Origin: Chloroflexota bacterium | GTDB lineage: Bacteria > Chloroflexota > Anaerolineae > Aggregatilineales > Phototrophicaceae | Reading direction: 5' to 3' | Length of the DNA stretch: 64,000 bases | Assembly (NCBI GenBank): GCA_011523545.1 | Contig: WTGN01000103.1 | Location: 1-64,000 of the forward strand | Part shown: positions 1 through 8,609 of the stretch, piece after piece | How positions within the stretch are numbered: position 1 is the first letter of the stretch | Layout of the letters: every line of letters begins with the position of its first letter | Program-made: the position numbers and the translations under genes | The notes under the pieces: model-generated | Databases searched by the model: none | The model's input: only the letters and a program-made list of their open reading frames with translations | Told to the model about the DNA's origin: nothing

Positions 1-290
1 TTTGCTCATTGGAAACAGTACCATTATAATCCAAAACCATACAGCTAGGGAAGGGGAGTTTTGTCGCCAATTAGACCGTCTCGACGGCGAAAAAAGTCTC
101 CCCCTAATTCATTGGGGGGAGATTTAGAGGGGGTGAACCATAGGCAGGCAACCAATATTTAGTACCGGACAAGCCTTGTAGGAGCGCGCCGTTGATTGTC
201 CTTACTCATAATGCGATACTTGGTTTCCGGCGTCCGCTGTGAGAAAATAGTTTGTGCTATTTTTCACAATAACGAGATCCGAATGCGCCC
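1..290. other. Intergenic region with a C/G-rich inverted repeat
   Basis: I see no gene here. A palindromic element lies at about 96-134, where a run reading TCTCCCCC (97-104) is followed after a short loop by its complement GGGGGGAGA (114-122) and then by a GAGGGGG tract. Related C-run/G-run elements recur near 45.0, 61.5 and 62.7 kb, so this is one copy of a dispersed family. The rest is AT-richer than the coding DNA and probably holds the promoter of the TIR-like gene, but I cannot place its boxes. Confidence 0.5.
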
Positions 291-905
291 ATGATCCGCA
301 TCACCTATTCGCGCGAACAGAAGCCGCTCGCGGAGGCGATCCGCGACGACCTTGCCGAGACTTACCAGATAGCGCGGCCGCTTCTGATCGTGCTCGTCTC
401 AACGGCTTCCAATGCCGACCCCAATGTGGCGGCGGAGATCGCGCGCGCCCGCAGCGAAGGCGCCCACATCCTGCCCATCCTCACAGAGAATATCGCGCTG
501 CCCGCGGCGCTGGCCGGCCGGCGTCCGCTGAATTTCAGCGCCGGTTATGATCGCGCGCGCCTGCTCAAGCGCCTGGCGCAAACGGCAATGACGCCCGACG
601 ATATCCGCCGCGCCAATCGCCGCGGCTTGGTTCTGATTGGGGGGCTGGCCCTGCTGGTATTTCTGATCGCGGTCATCGCCATTTCTGGCGGCGCCGTCGC
701 TTTCCCGGTCGCTGAATACAACGAAGAAGCGACATTTCAAGCGCAATGGGTCGATGGCTTGATCCGCGAAACGCTCGAACATGTGCAGCCGCGCAGCACT
801 GAAGACGCGCTCAATTTCCCCGCCACGCATGAAGCGGCGCCCACGCGGCTCTACCTTTACATCCGCGAGACGGCCACCGCCATGGCGCATGAAGGGGGCG
901 GCTGA
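291..905 (+). CDS. TIR-like domain protein with one transmembrane segment
   Basis: This 204-residue protein starts like a TIR domain (ITYSREQKPLAEAIRDDL, residues 3-20) and continues with the later TIR strand and helix (LLIVLVSTASN, then a helix with AAEIARARSEG and HILPILTEN). TIR domains act as protein-interaction or NAD-cleaving modules in signalling and defence. The roughly 35 residues that normally join these two parts are almost absent, so the domain is compact or has suffered an internal deletion. A membrane segment follows at about residues 118-141, and the remaining C-terminal part of about 60 residues is unrecognised. The stop overlaps the ATG of the next gene (TGATG), so the two are probably translationally coupled. 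The family call is moderately sure; NADase activity is doubtful. Confidence 0.6.
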   Translation: MIRITYSREQKPLAEAIRDDLAETYQIARPLLIVLVSTASNADPNVAAEIARARSEGAHILPILTENIALPAALAGRRPLNFSAGYDRARLLKRLAQTAMTPDDIRRANRRGLVLIGGLALLVFLIAVIAISGGAVAFPVAEYNEEATFQAQWVDGLIRETLEHVQPRSTEDALNFPATHEAAPTRLYLYIRETATAMAHEGGG

Positions 906-2116
906 TGCCAACTGCGGACGCGCTGGTTATCGGCTCCGGGCCCGCCGGCATCAACGCCGCCTACGCGCTGCGCGAAGCCGGCATCGAATACCGCATCATC
1001 GACCGCTCGGACAGGGTCGCGGTCACCTGGAACAGCCTCTATCCCTCGCTGCGGCTGAATACATCGCGCTTCTTCAGCCAGCTGCCCGGGCGCAAGTTTC
1101 CGCTTAGCTTCGGCATCCACCCGACGGCGGCGCAATATTACGGTTACCTGGTCGACTGGGTGGCGGATCAGCAGCTGCCGATCGAGCACGGCGTCGAGGT
1201 GCATCGCGTCGCGCCGCGCGCTGACGGGCTCTGGCAAGTGGAAACCAGCGCCGGCATCGAGACCTACCGCGCGGTCATCCCGGCGACGGGCGTCTTTGAC
1301 AATCCGCAGCTGCCCGCTATCCCGGGCATGGAGCGCTTCGGCGGGGAGATCATGCACTCGCGCGCCTACCGCCATCCCGATCAGGTGCGGGGCAAGCGGA
1401 CCATGGTCGTCGGCGTCGGCCCGAGCGGGGCTGATATCGCTGTGTCTGCGGGCAAAGCGGCGGCCGGCGGCTTCGCCCATCTGGCGATCCGCAGCGGCGT
1501 CGACCTGCGCCCGCGTTATCCTTATGGCTTGCCGCGTCATGCCTGGATGATGCTAGGCAGTTATCTGCCCGAGCGGGCTTGCGTCTGGCTGCAGGAGAAG
1601 ACGGGCGCGCTAAAGTATAATCTGGGCGAGTTCGGCGTGTGGGAAGCGCCGCCAAGGACGAGTAGTGGCGTCGGTTATCGCGGGCCGGAGCTGCTGAACG
1701 CGCTGCGGCAAGGGCAGGTCCGCCCCGTCAAGCATCCGGTTGGCTTTGACGCGCGCGGTGTCACGCTGGCCGACGGCGCCTATCTCGAACTGGATACGGT
1801 GATCATGGCCACCGGTTATCAGCCCGTCCTGCATCAATACCTGGATATCGAGATGCAATTCAGCCGCGACATGTTCTACCCCGAAACCAGCTGCGATTGG
1901 GATATCGGTCCGAACGGCATCCGCGGCTGGCCCCTGCGCGATGTCAGCGAGCACCCCAACGGGCGTGGCGTGCTGGGCTATGAGGGGCTATATCTGGTAG
2001 GCGTCTTCTACAAGGGGCGGGGCGCTTTCTACAATATGCGCGTCGAAGCGGCCATCGCCGCCCAACAGATCGCCGCTTATTTGACCGGGCGGCAGTTCCT
2101 GTCCCTCGCCGCCTGA
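905..2116 (+). CDS. FAD/NAD(P)-dependent monooxygenase-like oxidoreductase
   Basis: The 403-residue product is a flavoprotein of the flavin-containing monooxygenase/thioredoxin reductase-like superfamily. An N-terminal dinucleotide-binding motif GSGPAG (about residues 11-16) binds FAD. The sequence TWNSLYPSLRLNT resembles the segment after the FAD site in FMO and Baeyer-Villiger enzymes. A second Rossmann motif GVGPSG near residue 170 should bind NADPH, and the late MATGYQP motif is typical of FMOs. The protein probably oxygenates a small soft nucleophile or ketone; the substrate cannot be read from sequence. It overlaps the TIR-like gene upstream by one base and is followed 6 bases later by the PD40 gene, so all three look like one operon. 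Confidence 0.8.
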   Translation: MPTADALVIGSGPAGINAAYALREAGIEYRIIDRSDRVAVTWNSLYPSLRLNTSRFFSQLPGRKFPLSFGIHPTAAQYYGYLVDWVADQQLPIEHGVEVHRVAPRADGLWQVETSAGIETYRAVIPATGVFDNPQLPAIPGMERFGGEIMHSRAYRHPDQVRGKRTMVVGVGPSGADIAVSAGKAAAGGFAHLAIRSGVDLRPRYPYGLPRHAWMMLGSYLPERACVWLQEKTGALKYNLGEFGVWEAPPRTSSGVGYRGPELLNALRQGQVRPVKHPVGFDARGVTLADGAYLELDTVIMATGYQPVLHQYLDIEMQFSRDMFYPETSCDWDIGPNGIRGWPLRDVSEHPNGRGVLGYEGLYLVGVFYKGRGAFYNMRVEAAIAAQQIAAYLTGRQFLSLAA

Positions 2117-2122
2117 CGCGTC

Positions 2123-3007
2123 ATGCGCCGCAGCCTGCTGCTCCTGACCGCGCTGACACTCGCCGTCATATCGCTCTTGATGCTGCTGCGCGCCCTGCTG
2201 GGGATGCTGTCGACGCCGTCCATCGTCGCTTATATGACGCTGGAAACCGGCTTGCCCGTCGTCATCGTGCATGACCTGGCGCACAAACTGAAGAAGCGCC
2301 TCGATTTCGATTTCTTCACCGAGCCCTCATTTGCACCCAATGGCGCGCGCCTGGCGCTGACCGCCTATCTGAATTTCGGCAGCGACATCGTCGTCTATGA
2401 CCTGCGCCACGCCCGCCTGCTTCGGCTGACCGACTCAGTCGCCATCGCTGAATCACCCGCCTGGTCGCCCGATGGGCAGTGGATCGCCTTCGCCAGCAAT
2501 CGAGAAGGGGACAACAATATCTACATCGTCCGCCCAAATGGCAGTGACCGGCGGCGCCTCACGCCCCACCGAGCCGGCGACCGGCAACCAGCCTGGGCGC
2601 CCGACAGCCGATCGATCGCCTTCAGCTCCAATCGCGGCGGCGGCTGGGATCTTTATCGCATCGAGCTGTCCAGCGGCGAGGTAACAAGGCTGACCGAGCA
2701 CGGCGCGCCCGATACCTCGCCCGATTGGTCGCCTGATGGCCGGCGCATCGTCTTTGCCTCCGGGCGGGAAGGCGCGTCGGCGATTTATCTGCTCGAGCTG
2801 GCGACGGGCGACGTGTCGCCGCTGGTGGTGACATCGCGTTACGACAGCCTGCCCAAATGGACGCCCGATGGCCGCGCGGTCAGCTTTGCGCGCTCGATCG
2901 ACGGCGTCTCACGCGTCATGCTGGTTGATGTGGTCAGCAAGCAGGTGCGCCGGCTGGAGCTGGACGAGGTCAGCGCTGATGCCCTGGCCTGGTGGCGGGC
3001 GGATTAA
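2123..3007 (+). CDS. PD40/TolB-like beta-propeller protein, membrane anchored
   Basis: This 294-residue protein has an N-terminal hydrophobic segment (about residues 5-27) followed by at least four PD40 (WD40-like) blades. Each blade carries the signature SPDG or APDS followed by IAFASNREG or a variant and then an IYxxxxxG strand. These blades resemble the C-terminal propeller of TolB and of DPP-IV-type proteins, which bind peptides or partner proteins. The signal/anchor suggests it faces the outside of the membrane. It has no peptidase domain, so a binding or structural role is likely. The start is the ATG 6 bases after the upstream stop. Confidence 0.75.
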   Translation: MRRSLLLLTALTLAVISLLMLLRALLGMLSTPSIVAYMTLETGLPVVIVHDLAHKLKKRLDFDFFTEPSFAPNGARLALTAYLNFGSDIVVYDLRHARLLRLTDSVAIAESPAWSPDGQWIAFASNREGDNNIYIVRPNGSDRRRLTPHRAGDRQPAWAPDSRSIAFSSNRGGGWDLYRIELSSGEVTRLTEHGAPDTSPDWSPDGRRIVFASGREGASAIYLLELATGDVSPLVVTSRYDSLPKWTPDGRAVSFARSIDGVSRVMLVDVVSKQVRRLELDEVSADALAWWRAD

Positions 3008-3071
3008 CTACCGCGACTCGCGAATCACAACTCGGCTCAAGCAACATTACAAGCTCGCAATATGCGAAGTT

Positions 3072-3185
3072 GTAGGGGCGAGACAAGTCTCGCCCTAAAG
3101 TACGCATTATCACAGGCACGGACGCGCCGGCGTGTCCCTCAGCAAACTAGAAATTCGTAGGGGCGAGCCGGCGGCTCGCCCGTAC
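3072..3185. repeat. Two copies of the GTAGGGGCGA palindromic repeat
   Basis: Two inverted-repeat units lie between convergent genes, at about 3072-3100 (GTAGGGGCGAGAC then GTCTCGCCCTA) and 3157-3185 (GTAGGGGCGAGCC then GGCTCGCCCGTAC). Each could fold as a hairpin in either strand. The sequence around the loop varies compensatorily (AGAC/GTCT against AGCC/GGCT), which argues that the hairpin itself is maintained. They may serve as bidirectional transcription end points between the PD40 gene and the transporter gene. Confidence 0.75.
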
Positions 3186-3234
3186 ACACACCGGATATGG
3201 GCCCGTCCGTGGCGCAGGGCCAAAACACGCCCGC

Positions 3235-3915
3235 TCACTCGCGCTTCGCGCGCGCGAAAGACGGCGGGTCGGTATGGCGGATCTCGGTGATATGGATCCA
3301 GTCTTCGGAATGCTCCTCGACCAGGTAGATGCCGGGTATCGAGATGATGCCGAAGACGAGCCGCACAACCGACGTGCCGATGAAGGCCGCCACAAACTCA
3401 TCGCCCGACCAGGCGCCCAGGAAGGCGATCAGCAGGAAGATGATGCGGTCGAGCGGGATGCCGATCAGATTGCTGACGAGCACGCGCCCCCATTGATGCT
3501 CGCCGCCGAAGCGATTCACCCAGCGCGTATAGACTTCGGTATCGACCAGCTGCGACAGAACCGAGGCGACGACAGCCGCTAGCAAGAAGCGCCATTCGAG
3601 CGACATCAGTTGACCGATGGCCACGCTCTCATCCGGCGTCATCTCCGGCGGAAGGCCAGCAACGATGGCGAAGAAAGCTTGCACTATCAGATAGATGGCG
3701 GCGGCGGCGATGATGAGCGTGCGCGCCACCTGCGGGCCCGCCAGCTTATGCGCCATATCGCGTAAGGTGAAAGTCAACGGATAAGCGATGGAAAACGCGC
3801 TGACGCCAACCCCGAACAGGGTCAAATTACGCAGATTGGAAATATCGGCGACCATCTGCGCCGCGACATAGGCGACGCTCACGAGAATCAATACGTGCAA
3901 GTTTCGAATGGACAT
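3235..3915 (-). CDS. yhhQ: VUT-family queuosine precursor transporter
   Basis: The 226-residue integral membrane protein matches the VUT (YhhQ) family that imports queuosine precursors for tRNA modification. It has about six hydrophobic segments, with family-like stretches AYPLTFTLRDMAHKLAG (about 44-60) and VASVLSQLVDTEVYTRW, followed by a SNLIGIPLDRIIFLLIAFLG helix. The C-terminal tail of about 30 residues is charged. A strong ribosome site (GGGAGG, 6 bases before ATG) supports the start. I looked for a preQ1 riboswitch upstream and saw none. The gene stands alone and converges on the PD40 gene. Family call fairly sure; the exact precursor is unknown. Confidence 0.75.
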   Translation of the reverse strand: MSIRNLHVLILVSVAYVAAQMVADISNLRNLTLFGVGVSAFSIAYPLTFTLRDMAHKLAGPQVARTLIIAAAAIYLIVQAFFAIVAGLPPEMTPDESVAIGQLMSLEWRFLLAAVVASVLSQLVDTEVYTRWVNRFGGEHQWGRVLVSNLIGIPLDRIIFLLIAFLGAWSGDEFVAAFIGTSVVRLVFGIISIPGIYLVEEHSEDWIHITEIRHTDPPSFARAKRE

Positions 3916-4025
3916 GTTGCCTCCCGGGTTAAAAGCGATATAACTTACATATTACAGGGATTCCGAATCAGGACGCAAGCGGCAGTAGAATTCAGCGGCG
4001 CATACGGGAAAGGAGACCCAGCTTG

Positions 4026-5009
4026 CTAGTCTTTTCTCTCCTGATAGGCGGCAATTTGGGCGTAAACGGCTGTTTCATCGGCCACCATCCATTCACTTGC
4101 GATCAGACCGTCATGTAATTCAAAATGGGAGATCCCCAGGATGGCAACCGGGGCATTCGTTGGCGCGCCATATCGACCGTGCCCACTGTGGGCGCCGCAG
4201 AATGTCCAGCGCATGGCCACCCTGACAGCCCGATCATTCTGATGGCGAACGATGAGGTGATGCGGCTCGAAATGTCCGTCTGGTAGCGAGGCCGTTATGC
4301 TGGCAGCCATATTGCTGACCGGTTCTCGACCGTAGCTAAGATGACCGCCTGGCCCTTCAAAGCGCGCCGCCGCTACATATTGTTCAGAGACAATGTTGAG
4401 ATGCTTCCCATTCCAAAGCGCGTCACAGGTGTCAATCATGCGGTTGGCGATTGTATTATCGCCCAGGATGGTCAGCCCGTTTTCGTCGGCCCAGCGCTGC
4501 CGCATCGCTTCATTGCCGATGGCATAAGCTTCGGGATTATTGACCCCCAGTGACAGGCCATACGCCACCGGATCCATGCCAAGCTGCTGGACAAACGAAG
4601 CCTGGTCGCGCAATTTCCATTCCTCCACCACCTGGTTGTCGCGGCAGAGGCAATCGGCAATGCCCAAGCCCTGGTAAGCGCGCTCGGTTGCCGGGCCCAG
4701 GGCGCTGTCTCCCGTGTGCCTTCCGACTGAACGAACGCGATGTGATGAATAGAAACCGCTGGGCTTGTCACCTATGATTACATCATCGGCCAATGGTTTT
4801 CGGTTGGCGTAAATATGCATCTGCTCCAAGGTTTCATTGAGAATTTCCTCCGCCGTGTTCATGACACCATGCGGGGATCGTATCGGGCAGACGGGCGCAT
4901 ACCAATCACGAATGCGTCCCACGTCTTCTTCTTCCCAAATGATGTAAGTGATATCGATGATATATTGCTCCGGCGTTTCAAATTCCGGCGCAAAATTTTG
5001 CATACCCAT
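4026..5009 (-). CDS. Double SnoaL/NTF2-like domain protein
   Basis: The product is about 327 residues long and holds two NTF2/SnoaL-like halves in tandem. Each half has the family pattern of an N-terminal helix with D(I/T)xxxIW(E/N) or DALWNGK, a short turn with G-[GH] and H, and a final sheet ending in GLIASEWMVADETAVYAQI or an equivalent. SnoaL-like proteins are small cyclases, isomerases or binding proteins; no activity can be assigned. Three start codons are possible. I chose the ATG at 5009 because GGAG lies 6 bases upstream of it, whereas the ATG at 5021 would overlap that site. It is the last gene of a three-gene unit with the GntR regulator and the aminotransferase. GC is visibly lower than in neighbours. 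Confidence 0.7.
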   Translation of the reverse strand: MGMQNFAPEFETPEQYIIDITYIIWEEEDVGRIRDWYAPVCPIRSPHGVMNTAEEILNETLEQMHIYANRKPLADDVIIGDKPSGFYSSHRVRSVGRHTGDSALGPATERAYQGLGIADCLCRDNQVVEEWKLRDQASFVQQLGMDPVAYGLSLGVNNPEAYAIGNEAMRQRWADENGLTILGDNTIANRMIDTCDALWNGKHLNIVSEQYVAAARFEGPGGHLSYGREPVSNMAASITASLPDGHFEPHHLIVRHQNDRAVRVAMRWTFCGAHSGHGRYGAPTNAPVAILGISHFELHDGLIASEWMVADETAVYAQIAAYQERKD

Positions 5010-5096
5010 ACTTAACTCCATTCAATGACAAGCTCTTCAATCCCGAGTCGGTTCAATGACGCGACCAGCCCGCAGCGCCAGATCAATGATTTACAT

Positions 5097-5849
5097 CTAG
5101 CTGGTCCGCCCGACGAGATCGGGTGGGGCCGGTTCACAGTTTGAAGGCCTCGCATAATTGCTGGCCACAAATCGGCTAAAGATCCCAATGTGGTCGTGCA
5201 TGGCCTTTCGAGCCTTATTGGCATCCCGAACCTTTAGAGCCTGCAATATCGGAAGATGTTCCTGATCTGCCCGGTAGTTCTCATGCGATCGCTCATACAT
5301 GTGGCGCTGCAGTGGCGACAGCATGTCAGCGACAACCTGGAGAATGTGGCGCAGCGCCTCGTTCTGAGTTGCCTCAGCGATTGTCGCGTGAAATTGTGCG
5401 TTTAAGTGGAAGGCGGCGGCCGGGTCCTGTGACAGCTTCATTTCGTCGACGATCGCCTCAATGCGAAGAATCAGGTCGTCATCTATGCGTTGGGCGGCGA
5501 GCGCGGCCGCTTCAGGTTCGATTAGATCGCGCACCTCCGCCAGTTCCTGGAGGGCCGCATGCCTGAGAGCAGCTTCGAGATCGGCAGCAGTCGCATGTCG
5601 GTTGCGCCGTATCATCGGCCCGACAGCCATCCGCTTGCCAGGCGCTACCGTGATGGCGCCCAGCGCGACCAGGCGTTGAATGGCCTCACGAAGCGACGTG
5701 CGACCGATCCCGAGCTGTTTAATCAGATCCGCCTGCGATGGGAGATGGTCACCGGGCCGCAGCCCTTGCTCGGCAACAATAACCAGAATTGCATCCACGG
5801 CCTGATCAACGAGGCCAGCCCTTGCCAGAGACTTTGAGCTTGATTCCAT
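5097..5849 (-). CDS. GntR-family regulator, FadR/FCD subfamily
   Basis: This 250-residue transcription factor has an N-terminal winged helix (about residues 12-80) with the GntR hallmark LRPGDHLPSQADLIKQLGIG then TSLREAIQRLVALG. An all-helical FCD effector domain follows (about 95-230), with the EVRDLIEPEAAALAA helix and the metal-ligand pattern HLNAQFH, then HDHIGIF near the end. FCD regulators usually repress nearby catabolic genes until an organic acid or sugar acid binds. It lies between the aminotransferase and SnoaL genes on the same strand (75 and 87 base gaps) and probably controls both arms of the divergent locus. No strong ribosome site is seen before the ATG. Confidence 0.88.
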   Translation of the reverse strand: MESSSKSLARAGLVDQAVDAILVIVAEQGLRPGDHLPSQADLIKQLGIGRTSLREAIQRLVALGAITVAPGKRMAVGPMIRRNRHATAADLEAALRHAALQELAEVRDLIEPEAAALAAQRIDDDLILRIEAIVDEMKLSQDPAAAFHLNAQFHATIAEATQNEALRHILQVVADMLSPLQRHMYERSHENYRADQEHLPILQALKVRDANKARKAMHDHIGIFSRFVASNYARPSNCEPAPPDLVGRTS

Positions 5850-5924
5850 ACTTACTTATCCTCAACAATTGAAACTCTCAGCGCCTTCGCGCCTTGATTT
5901 CCTAGCCGATGCCTAACCGCTCTA

Positions 5925-6827
5925 TCAAGAGTATACTGGCGTGCTTTGCACACCGCTTTCAAGTAGCTCCATGTACTTCTGACTCAGCGTTTGCGTGATC
6001 GGACCCGGCTTGCCAGGACCGACAGCTCGCCCATCAACCTCCCTGACGGCAAAGATGCCACCCGCCGTACTGGTCAAGAAGACCTCGTCAGCGTTATAGA
6101 GGTCGAAGGCTGTCAATCGGCCGACTACGGTTTCCAATCCCTCCGCCGCCGCCAACTCCATAACCGTCTGCCTGGTTATGCCGACGAGGATGTTTTCGCC
6201 TGGGGTGTACAATAGCCCTTGCTTCGCGATAAACACATTGTAGCCTGGCGCCTCGGCGACGTAGCCGTCAATGTCAAGCTCGATAGCCTCATCAAGCCCG
6301 GCCTCATTTGCCTCCATGCGCATCATGATGTGATTCAAGTAATTGCAGCACTTGATCTTTGAATCCAGGCATTCTGATGGAATCCGGCGCATTGACGATA
6401 TGCCGGCCCGAATGCCTTCTTGCTGCACGCCGCTGTCTATGAGGCTGAGGTAGGGGATGGCAAAGGCGATCAAATTCGGCTTGCAGTTGTAGGGGCTCAA
6501 CAGGGGCATGCGTCCCACGCCGCGCGTTACAATGATTTTTATATATGCGTCTTCAAGCTTGTTGCGCCTCATCACCTCAAGAACGACCGCCTTCACCCCG
6601 GCCTTGTCGAGCGGGACCTCAATCTTTAGGGCGTGAGCAGATTCAAATAGCCGATCCACATGCTCGTCCAGTTTGAACACCTTGCCACCCCAGGCGCAGG
6701 CCGTATCGTACACGGCATCGCCATAGAGCACTACGTGGTCGAAGATAGAGATCCGCGCCTCGTTTTCGGCAACGAACTCCCCGCCAATGTAGACCTGGCG
6801 CTCCGAACTGCCGGTGCCAATATTCAT
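5925..6827 (-). CDS. Class IV PLP aminotransferase (branched-chain/D-amino acid type)
   Basis: The 300-residue enzyme belongs to fold-type IV PLP aminotransferases. Landmarks are QVYIGGEFVAENEARISIFDH near the N-terminus, the YGDAVYDTACAWGGKVFKLDEHVDRL segment, KIIVTRGVGR, the catalytic Lys in SKIKCCNYLNHI, the EAIELDIDGYVAEAPGYNVF strand and the phosphate-binding LTSTAGGI. It interconverts an amino acid and a keto acid; branched-chain, D-amino acid or aminodeoxychorismate substrates cannot be separated here. The reading frame is open upstream to 6950, but I place the start at 6827 because GGAGGTG lies 7 bases before that ATG and the family begins there. It is first in a unit with the GntR and SnoaL genes and divergent from the ABC importer. 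Confidence 0.85.
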   Translation of the reverse strand: MNIGTGSSERQVYIGGEFVAENEARISIFDHVVLYGDAVYDTACAWGGKVFKLDEHVDRLFESAHALKIEVPLDKAGVKAVVLEVMRRNKLEDAYIKIIVTRGVGRMPLLSPYNCKPNLIAFAIPYLSLIDSGVQQEGIRAGISSMRRIPSECLDSKIKCCNYLNHIMMRMEANEAGLDEAIELDIDGYVAEAPGYNVFIAKQGLLYTPGENILVGITRQTVMELAAAEGLETVVGRLTAFDLYNADEVFLTSTAGGIFAVREVDGRAVGPGKPGPITQTLSQKYMELLESGVQSTPVYS

Positions 6828-6965
6828 CCCTTTCACCTCCGCGCGCGCTAGTGTCCCGCCTGTATATGTTGTCGGTCTGCCGCATAGATCGTGGCGCTGG
6901 CCGAACTGCTCTCGTGCACCGCAGCTACAGCTTAACCTGCCAGCAATCAATTTACATAGATGATA

Positions 6966-7044
6966 TTGCTTGACCGAGCAAGTTCATTGAAGTAATATGA
7001 TAGCAGATAGCTGATAGGTGTGACAATGGTTGTGACACGCACAA
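6966..7044. promoter_or_regulatory. Candidate operators in the divergent intergenic region
   Basis: The gap between the divergent aminotransferase and ABC importer units holds two short inverted repeats: TTGCT-N6-AGCAA at 6966-6981 and TTGTG-N5-CACAA at 7030-7044. Dyads of this size in a divergent promoter are typical targets of dimeric regulators, and the GntR/FCD protein of the locus is the obvious candidate. Neither matches a FadR consensus closely. This is inference from position and symmetry only. Confidence 0.35.
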
Positions 7045-7162
7045 ACTATTCGCATTCATCGCCGAGCCGCCGGAATTATTGAGTATCGTCGAGGCGGACT
7101 GATGCTTGATATGGCGCGGCGCCAGTTTGTTGTTCATAAGACACATTAGGAGGAACGGGAAA

Positions 7163-8470
7163 ATGTTTATCTCATACAAGAAATTGCTATGGACAATTTT
7201 AGTACTGATCGTCGCTTTGCCGGTGTTTTCCCTCGCGCTCGCGCAAGACGTCAATCCCGCTGCCTGCAACGTCGAGGCGCCCGTATCTCCCACCACCATC
7301 AACTTCCTGGCCTGGGCGGGTGTCAGCATATTTTTCTATAACGACGAGTTTGCGAAGTGCAACGACGTGGAGAACCTGGAAGTCGACGCGCAGATCCTGG
7401 ACTTCGTCGGCGTGACGGAACAGTTTCGCCTGGCGCTGTCCGCGGGCGGCGCATCGCCGTATCAAATAGTGCATGCGTCCAATACCGAAATCGTCGAATG
7501 GGGTTCGGCGGGCTGGCTCCTGCCACTCAACGATTTGATTGACAAGTACCGCGAGGAATACGACCTGGACGACCACTCGTCCACCGCTTGGGAGGGCGCC
7601 ACCATAGACGGCCAGGTGTACGGCATTCCGTTTCGGGCAAACACGCTTCACGTCTGGTACCGGTCGGACCTGTTCGAGGATTATGGCCTGTAACCGCCCA
7701 CGACATACGATGAAGTGATGGCGGCCTGTGAGGTCCTGAAGGACGAGCCCAGCATCAACCTTCCCTTCACCATGCAAGTGCATGCCGGCTGGGCCTGGGA
7801 GTTCAGGTTCTTCTCCTTCATCCGCTCCTTCGGGGGAGACTACCTCAACGACGACAACAGTCCAGCATTCAACGGCCCGGAGGGCGTCACCGCCGCCACC
7901 AAGATTAAGGCAGTCATCGACGCCTGTATGGGTCCCGAAGGCATCACCTACAGTATCGATGATAGCGCGAACGGGCTGGCGAACGGCACAATCGCGTTCA
8001 TACACACCTGGGCGGGTCAAGGCGCTATCTTTGAGGATCCGGACACGTCGAGCGTGGTGGGCCTGATCGAGTCCGCGCCCGCGGCCGCTCCCAACCCCGG
8101 AGGTCTGCTGGGAGGCAGCGCCTGGCACGATTACTTCATCATTCCGGTGACGAACGAAGTGGACCCGGATTTCGTCTTCCGGCTCATAATGGAAGCCACG
8201 GACAAGCAGAGCCAGGAGGAGGGCGCAAAGATTCAACCGATGACCCGATTGTCGGTCCCTGAATACCTGGCCAATGCGGCGGCCATCAACGAGACAATCG
8301 CCCATGGCGTGGGCATCTATGACGCCAACCCGGCGGTGGTCCTGGCGCAGACTGCCCTCTGGAACTGGCTGCCGTTCATCGGCACTGGCGAGATGACGCC
8401 ACAGGAGGCCTTGGATGCGGCGGCGGCGGAGTATATTGCCGAGGCAACCGTCCAGGGCTACCTACCCTAG
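7163..8470 (+). pseudogene. Sugar-type ABC substrate-binding protein interrupted by an in-frame TAA
   Basis: The reading frame encodes a family 1 extracellular solute-binding protein of about 435 residues. It has a signal peptide (about residues 1-27, ending SLALAQD), the GQVYGIPFRANTLHVWYRSDLF segment that binds carbohydrate in these proteins, and a C-terminal lobe with AGWAWEFRFFSFIRSFGGDY. A TAA at 7691-7693 splits it exactly at the linker where relatives read GL-x-PPTTYDE; the frame is the same on both sides, so one base change explains it. AGGAGG lies 9 bases before the ATG at 7163. The gene may be dead, may carry a consensus error, or may be read through. The two permease genes of the importer follow. 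Confidence 0.8.
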
Positions 8471-8609
8471 TCAATACAACGATAAAGGTCGCGCTCGATG
8501 GACCGAATCTGGCGCGACCCCCTCATTCTGAACCGGACCAAGGCGTGAAGAAGAGGAAGCGGCTATAAAACGAGGAACGTTCTTCTGGTTTACTGCTCCT
8601 AGCAACATC

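Noticed and set aside
3916..4020. preQ1 riboswitch upstream of the queuosine transporter gene
   Set aside because: No hairpin with the A-rich tail or C-rich loop of preQ1-I or preQ1-II motifs could be found in the 100 bases before the start.
6952..7329. A 125-residue minus-strand frame in the divergent gap
   Set aside because: It overlaps the signal peptide of the binding-protein gene antisense, has no ribosome site or recognisable sequence, and its upper half is promoter DNA.
7199..8305. A long minus-strand frame opposite the binding-protein gene (368 codons)
   Set aside because: It is an antisense shadow of GC-rich coding DNA: low-complexity, Arg/His/Gly/Val-rich composition without motif. 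The same holds for antisense frames at 13972-15024, 15642-16646, 30169-31626 and 57036-58001.
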